Source: Vandiemenella viatica
Lineage: Eukaryota; Arthropoda; Insecta; Orthoptera; Morabidae
Reading direction: 5' to 3'
Assembly: GCA_031002005.1 (NCBI GenBank)
Contig: CM061914.1
Location: forward strand, 192,838,685 to 192,902,684
Length of the DNA stretch: 64,000 nucleotides
The notes under the pieces were generated by a model. The model was not told the DNA's origin and did no database searches. It worked only from the letters and a program-made list of their open reading frames with translations. This document shows, piece after piece, positions 49,101 through 58,400 of the stretch. Each line of letters opens with the position of its first letter. The first letter of the stretch is position 1. Both the position numbers and the translations under genes were made by a program.

Positions 49101-52100
49101 AAATAGTGAAAACGAATGTATAAATAAATACATTATTTGTGCATCCACATATACAAAATTTATTTCATTTATATTTATATATATTTTTTTATATAATTTT
49201 TAGAGTTACATATTTCTTTAAAATGTGCATTTAGTATGATTATTATAATATTATCTATGTTTACATGTAAGAATAATAGTAAACACAATAATAATAACTC
49301 GTAATGTTTCAATTTTTCACTCCAAACAAATGTCTATAGTGGGTCTAAATCTAATATGGGGATATATAATTTTAAATGCAGCCCGCGGAGTTATGATGAT
49401 TTCCAAAGTGGCCCGCAAGATCATTTGGGCTGGCCAGTAATGATTGTAACCTGGCCAGTCCTGTTAATTAGAATTTCTGATATGCTAAAAAAAAAATTAA
49501 AAAAGAAAAAAATGGAGGAAAAAGGAATTGATTGCATGCAATTCGTGGAGGAATAACTGCCAGAAAAATGATATGCTGGACAATCTGCAGAAGCAGAAAC
49601 AACCAAAATGATGATGAAAATGGTGAACAGCTAAATTTGTTGTTATTCTCCTTTCACTAATTTCTTAATGGGACCAATAATTTACACATCATGTCAAAAG
49701 ACACACACAAAGGCCAAAACTAAAGTTAAAATATAATAGTGGTTACACACCTTCAAATTTATATTTATGTTCAGAAGCTCTGCATAAATTAATCTCTATC
49801 TATCTTAATTATCTGAATGGATTAATTATAAAATTTTATAAGAGGCCTGTAACCCGATATTGGTTTGAGATTATTTGAGTTCACACATCAGTGTGGGGAG
49901 GTATCAAGGACTGAATTATACAGTATATCTTGTACTCACCAAGTTCCTTAAACTTGTATGTTGGTTGTTTCTTAAGTGCATGTTGAACATACTCATGAAG
50001 AATGCAAACGTAGCTCTTTCCATTTGGATTCATAATCCATTCTTTCTTTGGATGCCCACCCTCCCGGCAACCTGCTTGTGAAACAAATATGATTTAAAAA
50101 AATATGCTACTACACATTTTAAGCTCTCCTATATGTTAATTTAAAAGTAAAACTTTCAAGTTTTCGTACCAAAACATATTTTATTCACATCATACATTAA
50201 ATCATTTATACAGTATAATATTTGTCATAAGAAACATTAAAGAGTATACAGTGAAAGTTAAAGATTTGTTGAAAAATGGTAAAAAAATAACTTTAAAGGT
50301 ACTGTATACTGTTCAATGATAAAACAATCTGGTTTGCACATTTCCTGGTAATTCATATACTACCAGATGTTACTTTCACTCTTTTCTTTAAAAAAAATAA
50401 AAATGTAATTAAATGCCCAGTATTCATTCAGGCAAACTAATGATACTGAAGTTTTTTACTAAAATGATTTCCTATGAAAATAATTAGATTCTTATTTCAT
50501 GCTTATCGATTTGGCCCTTTGATGTTGATAACAACTGTTCTCCCCCAGTTTGGAAACTATAAAAGCAAATCCTCCATTAAAGGTGTGGTTTTATTTGTTC
50601 CTTTTCTGAATTGTCTCTCCTCAAAATTATTCCCACTAGTTGCCAACTATTACACTTATAATGTTTGTGTAGCTGTAACCATTCTATCAACTCTCCTAAG
50701 TTCATGCTTTACTTCTCCATTTTGCAATAATTCATAGTGGCAATAGCACTTTTTCCTGTTCCATTCATATTGTCTTAGCTAAATATTTACATTCAAATCA
50801 TGATAGATAACTGATGGAAATTTAATGGTACTGGTTAGCAAGCTGAAATATGAACAGAAAAAGCAACATCCAAGAAGTTTTATGTTTCACTTTGACCATT
50901 TATTCGTGTGTGTGTGTGTGTGTGTGTGTGCACGCGCACATACGCTTGCGTGCACATACATCATGCCATCATCATTAGTACGAAACAATCCTTATCTTTA
51001 ATATAATGCAAGAATAAGAATTTCTCCTCATATATTTTCATTTGGTTCAGAATGACATAAACCAACTTCGCTATTCTTAATATATTACTCTTTATTTTAT
51101 TCCAGTGCATGAACGTCACAACTGAGATATTACAGCCCGCCTCCTCACCTGAATTCTGTATGGGGAACTTGATTAGCTTTGTTCCTTCAGGTAATGTAGG
51201 CCGCTGCAACTGTTTTTCCTGTTTCCTCTGTTTTGTGTATTTCCTCCGTTCTGACCAAGACCTGTGAAGATATGATATATTAATACAAAGTACCTTTACA
51301 AATTTTAAACACCAAATCTCTAATGCCAGCAAAGAGGTGTGGTGTTTTACAAGCCACAAATTAGTATACTTATGTAATTTTATTGGCTAATATTTCCTAA
51401 CAACCCACAGACAAAAAATATCATTTAAAATCAAGTATTAACAATTTCAGCTCAAGTCTTTATTAACATCTGTTCAAACAAAGTAATGTGGCAAATTTGT
51501 TTTAGTATGAGCATTCACCCTCACAGTTTAATATTGGCCAATTACTAATCATCCTTACATCAATACACAAAAAAAAAAAAAAAAAAAAATAAGAGATACA
51601 AAATATTATCAATCAAAACACGAATAATATACTTATGACTGTTTCTATGAAATAAAAGTATCATGCAAAAAAAAGTCTGCAGAGAGATTTGAACTCCCAG
51701 CCCATCAATCCAACCACGAGACCACTGTGATAACTGAACATTGTTACTTTACCATTATTTAAACACAAGGCAGAACACAAAGTAATTTGATGTGAATTTT
51801 GAAGACACCCTTGAGGTGTGGTAGCCAGCCTCCTTGTGAGACATACAGTATCTGTAATCCTTCGGGCCAACCAATATTGTAAATGAAATGAAACTGAAAA
51901 CATAGCTTTACCTACTTCTTTGGTTGTTTCTATATGAGAGCTATTTATCAAGGAATCATATCAACATCACCAGCATCTGAGTAAATACTTTTAGCTTTTA
52001 ATAAGTTAAAACTTTTTTAAATTTCAGGAACCAATTTATAGGTTAAAAAAGTCTAGCAGTATTACATAACTTTTTATTTTATATCAGGCAGGATAGCGTT

Positions 52101-55100
52101 GGGAAATAAATTTGTTGTACCACTATGATGGAATTTTGCATAGGAGGTGTGCAGAAGAGAGGAATTAAGAGTGCTATGAATCTTCAAATTCTAATAGCAC
52201 TGTATGCTTTAATAAGACAAATGGATTTTATACTTATTGCACTTAACTGAGAATTTCAATGTACTTTAAATTCAAGACAAAACTTTCAGGAAAATTCAGA
52301 TTCTGTGGAATAGTAAAATAAATATTTATCACATCAGGTGCAAAATTTCTTTGGGAATGAATAAAAATTGTGTATGTTTGCACACATGTCTCCAACATAC
52401 AAAGCATACTGAATTCATTAGTGTTTTAGTTTTTTTTTTTTGTATCTCCCAAAGGCTGCAGTGAAATGAAGATCAAAACATTGTGTTTTTCAAGTTTGAC
52501 ATGACTAGAAGGCATAATACTTCTTTATAATCTGTAGTATTTGATACAGCCTGTTCATATAGTTCAAAAAAATATAACATTTTGAGTGAAAATTGAATTC
52601 CAATAAAGCTCACATTGGGGGCCAGCAGCAAGCGATCTCTACTCCTATGGATCATCCATAAACTACATGGCTCGGTCAAAAAGGGGGGGGGCGGTTGGCT
52701 GGAAAGCTAAACTGTGCTAAATGGGGTGGGGGGGTGGGGGAGGATTCAATCCAGGCCACGTAGCTTTCGATTCATATTATTTGTCCTAGTTAAAATGAGG
52801 TACAGAACACACAACAACATGTGAATATTTTTTTCCATCATTTAACTATCTCCATATGTAATTTATGATAAACTGACAAGAGAAAACAGTACAAAATGTC
52901 TTCTGAAATCAATAGGGGAAAAAAGCTACGTGCTACGTGGCGAAAGGGGGGGGAGGGGGGTTACAGGCAAAAGCCACGTCGGGCTACATGTGGGGGAGGG
53001 GGGTTCACATGAGGCCAAAATGGAGCTACGTGGTTTATACACGCTCCCCTATGTGCCTCGTCATACTGTGTTTTATTTGTTATTGTGAGCCCCTCACAGA
53101 CTACAAACACTGACCAAAAAAAACAAAAAAAATCCCAGTGGCCTGTAATCAGACAGCACTCCCAATTTCTGTATTCACCTAACCTAGATCCAGCAATTCC
53201 GACTACTATGAAAAATCGAAAGTTTTAATCCACTGACATCAAATGAATAGTGATGACAGTGAGAGTTCAGTTGGGTAATGAAAATAGAGAAGGATAGAGA
53301 AAATAATGCATCACTTACCATAGATGAAGGGAAGAGAGCCAAACAAACATGAAAACATGAACAACAGTGTGGTAATGTTCATCTGTCCCTCCTGCCTTCA
53401 TCTGTGGCAAGCGATGGATTATTTTCCCTGCCCTTCCTTATCAACATCATACGAGTATTACTGAACCCTACCATATGCATTCACACATTAAACAGAAAAT
53501 TACTTACTAAATCTGAGGACTTTCACAGTCTTAAACTGGAATAGCTTCTCACAGTAGTCTCTGATCTGTGCTGCACTTAATGACTGCTGCGCTTTGTTCT
53601 CTTGGATTGTTTCGATGGAAGCATTAGGGAAACCTGCGCTAGCAATCGGGTTCACCTCTTACATGAAAACAAAGAAACGCAAAAGTGAATACACACAGAA
53701 GTAATATCTACAGGCAGTACAGCAAAACAGTCTTAGAACCATATTTACTTCTATTCAGCTGAAATAATATGTAACCAAAAGCTTGATTTTTTTAAACAAA
53801 TGTTTGTAACCAAATTAAAAAAAAAAACTGTGGATAACTGAATGAAACAATTAAGCATTGAAATAGTTGCTCTTCAAGGGAAAAAGGGGGGGGGGGAGAT
53901 AAAATATAGGAGTAAAAGCTGACTAAATTACAAAAGACGTTTAAATAATGTTTAAGAAACGAACTATCACCAACGGCAGGAGAGCATAGATTAACCTAAA
54001 ATCTTCACAAGTTCTTATATCTTTATATTTTGAGATTCAAATCCATCCTGCAACATTTGTAGTGCTGTCACAGTTACATATGGCTGTAACATGACATCAG
54101 TAAAAGCAATGGAAATTAAAAATAATTCTTAACAACTTATGTTATGCCACAAAACATCAGTTTCAATCCTTATCCTTGCAGATCAATGTGGAACTACTGT
54201 CATTCAAATGAAGTAATGTGGTGCCCATGAAAACAAATTATTTCTTACAAAACTTAAATTACTTAAGCCCTCTGCTGTAACATCAAAAGTCAGTTGTCGT
54301 TCTGATCCAGGTTAAATTTCAATCTAATCAAAACTTCTGCTAAAATTGCTGCCCAAAAATTAAGTCATTGATCTTAAATATCTATGGATTAAGAATTTGA
54401 AAAAAACATCTGCTTTGAATGAATATAAATAAATAAAAAGTCATTAATAATATTAATATGTTAATTTAAACATTTAACATTAAACATTTTTTTAAGTTTA
54501 CTGGCATTTTTCTTTTTCGCTCACACTTAACTAAATAGAAATGTCCATAACCTCTACTGTGTAGCCTCCGTTCATTGTCAGTGAAGCAGCGAAGGCTAGA
54601 AGTGTGACATTGTTCCACTGTGGCCAAGATTAGCATTTCATTAGTACAGATATTGAAACATTTGGAACAATAGAATGTTTACTTGTACGTTGACGACCTG
54701 AAATGTAAATATCTTGGCATAATACTTGGCAGTAAAGTCAAATGGGCAGGTGGTGGGAAAGGCTCATTCATTGGGAAAGAATCATTCATTTACCGGAGGT
54801 GGTGATAACGCGATGTACCAGAGAAGTGAGGAATTGCTAGAATATGGTAGTGCAGTACGGGACACACATGTTTAGCATCAGTTATAGGAGTTGGAAAGGG
54901 TGCAAAGACACAGACCACAGATCACAATTAGTAATTGACATGATAAAGGAACTGGGAAGGGATTAATTGGAACACAGGAGGAGGGTGAAGAGTGGTGGGA
55001 GTGTACAAGGTGTATGTATATTGGTGATGAGGCATGGTAAACGAATTAAGAGTGATGCATGGAAAGGAAAAGATGGCCATAACCTAAAGCTGGAACTTGC

Positions 55101-55363
55101 TTTCCTGCATAAAGGGAGTGGGAAAATTTTCTTTGCTGCTAAGGGAATCTGGTATTGGAATATAACAACAAGGGAAGTTGTGGACAATGTACCAAAAACA
55201 ATGAAAGAATTTAAAATAAAAATTCGTAAACAGCAAAAGTAGGTGAGATGGCAAAATCGTACTTGAAGAATTGAAGATAAAAAAAAGAAGAGAAAATGAG
55301 TGATTGGTGTGTGGAGGCTGAGTAGGTGAACAGGAAAAAATGGGTTTTCAAATTACAAAAAAG

Positions 55364-55402
<39 letters not shown>

Positions 55403-58400
55403 CAGTCAGGAGCAGTGAATACACTTGAAAAAAATGGGTATTAGAAAACGTATAAAATATTGAAACTCTACAAAATCACACACCTAGTTAAAGGGTGGTT
55501 TCTAATATGAAAGATTGGAATAGCAATGAAGATATTGGTATTTGAGGAAGGTGTGAATGAGAACAACCTCAAAGGAAAGGGGATGTCGTTTCAGTTCCTT
55601 ATACCTATGTGTTAATTAATGAATATCACCACAACACTTCCACATAGTACTACTAATTCTGCATTCAGTATCTACCCACACCTCATTGCTAATGTGTGCA
55701 TTGCACAAACTCATCAGTCTGCTTCCATTTTTCCTAAGCACACCAGTTATCGATTGTGATCTACAGTAATTTCAACAAACAAATCTCGCTGCCCCCCTTT
55801 GCACCCCCTCCCACTACACAGTACGAGTCCGATACTACTCCACCACTCTCTGGCAAGGGTTTGACTCGGGTCTCATATCCTCGATTCCTCACTTCCCCAG
55901 CAAATGCCTTCATTGTCCTGTCCAACAGAATGGTAAGGTAGATCACTGGATAAGGCACCTGTCTCAAAATTTAGAGTCTCAGGTTCATATCCGGGTGCAG
56001 GCACAACCTTTATGGCCTTTGTTCTGTTCGTTTAAGCATGATTGGATGCTTCTAGGTTCAGATTACTCATTAGACTGTAGATTCAGCCATGACAAAGGTG
56101 GAACGTAAAGACATTTAAAACCTATCACGAAAGCTTCAGACCAAACACAGTTACCTTTTATCCTCTCCAATAAATGAAGATATCTGAAACCTTTTCCCAC
56201 ATCCCGACCAATTTTTCATGCCCAGTTGAGTTTGCTATCGGATGGTGAAAGGTAAATTTCACAAGATTTCTGCAGCTAGCTGCCACTTTCTCTAGGATTC
56301 ATAGATGGAACAGTGCCACATTCCCATTCACAACCAGTGCTCTCGAGCCTACCGAGTTTTCGGTATTTCTACCGATATGGAGTCTGTCCTAGTCCGGTCT
56401 GCTGAAATACCGAAATGTAACAACTTTTCCACATTTTATGAAAATACAGAGAAATTTTCGTGATTTTTTCCTCTAATTTTACATTTTCAGGTTAACAACC
56501 CATTTTGTTTGTTTTACGGGGAATTATTCGATTGATTACATGTTAAGTAGTTAAGTTACCTTTTGCAGAATGTTCCGTATATCTTTTGGGCACTGCCTCT
56601 GTGTATTTGCGTTTCTATTTGACTGAGGTTAATGACTTTTTGTTAAATAACTTAATAAACAAGTTGCAAATTACTAAGTCTTTTTTTTGTTATTTTGATT
56701 ATTTTTTACTGGTACTGACTAGTGCTTATTCACGATATGAAATTTTTATTGAAAAATTCTAATATTAGTTTAAAATTATAATATGTCCTTTAGTTTCTTT
56801 GTTCATCATCATCATCTAGGGCACCTTCCAGCCACTGGCCGTGTCTGCTGGGAACAAAAGCCTCGCCAGCGCTTCCTGTCTAACCACCATCTCCCTTCTT
56901 CCACTGTCGCTCAATTTCCTCCTCTTTCCTCCACACATTTCTTGACACCTTTAATCCATCTGTCCCTCGGTCTTCCTCTAGGCCTCTTCCCTTTCAGCTC
57001 CATGTCCAGCAATCTTCTCCTTTCCCATCCTCTTTACATGCCTGTACCACTGAAATCTTATTTTTCAATTTTCTGTTGTAGTGGTTCTTCCTTTATCAAC
57101 TCCCTGATTCTCTTATTATTTTACAAAAATAAAGTTTAAAATAACGTAATGAAGTTTTTTAAAACTTAAATAACGTGTATTTCATACTTTAACTTAAAAA
57201 AAAACCTGCACTGCCATCTTCTGCCTACAGTTTATACAATACAAAGCTAAAAAGGTAGTATGAAAATCAAGCCCATTTTTAATGCAAGTTGAAGCCAAAA
57301 TTTTCTTTCCAATTTTTTATGAATAATTTGTCATCCAGTTGCGACAGCAGATTGTCATCAATTTTGCTACCAATTTGACGTCAAATTGGTAGCATTCTTG
57401 AAGTTCCAAGTCTGGTAGTAAAGTTGGTGTCAAACTGAGAAAATTCTTCGACAGCACATCTTACCCAGCAAAATGCGGTTATTTGGATTGCATTTTTTTT
57501 TTTTTTTCATATACCGATTTAGATAGAAATATACCAATATCAGCAGGCAAATCTACCAACTTCACTTTTGGACGTTCGAGACCAATGTTCACAACCTTTG
57601 GCATTAGAAGGATGTGACGGCGCCGGCGCCACACTCCGGCCATGTTTTACTTCTCTGCAGTTTCTCCTCCATAGTACTCATTGCATAGCAGGCTGAATGG
57701 GCCTGGGGAGCCATTCCAGACATTCAGCTTTGAAGAAAAATCCTCAGCTTCATCAGGGTTCAAATCCCAATCATCTAGAATATAGTAAGATGCTCTACCA
57801 CTTGGGCAACACGACTGCCCATAATGGGATGATTTTCTAAGATATTTACACATTATGTCTTCATCAAGCACCTCATAATCACATAAAACTTTTTATTCCC
57901 AATCTGTATAGTCAGTGAGTAGATTCTTTTAAAGCACTTACCATCATTCTATGTTGAACTACCAAAATTAGATACCCCACCCAGGCCATTCCGTAACTGT
58001 TCAAATTTCTCTTACATTTTAAGCCTATTGCACAAACATTTTTCATCTGGAAGTATGTTAACTTCATAATGTAAAGCACAAAAACAATCACAGTTTAAAA
58101 TAATCAACAGCTATTGCTCAAATACACCACCCTGTAGCAATCTTATTCCCTACTCTTCGATACTGTATTTCTTTCCCCAGCTCTCAAGTGAGTACAATTT
58201 TATTTATTTATTTATCAATCTTGTTTCATGGATCCCTCATGAGGAAGCACCTCTGGGATGTGAAACATGTCATGGTTAATATACATACATACAATATGAG
58301 TCATAATCACAGTAAAAACAACTATATGTTCCAAAAGAAATAAAGAGAATATCAATAAACATTCATTTTTACAACTGAGTTTTGCAAAAGTCATATTGAA

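Noticed and set aside
49009..49470. Full hAT element with a TSD
   Set aside because: The left end is clear but neither candidate right end gives matching flanks, so only a decayed MITE is called.
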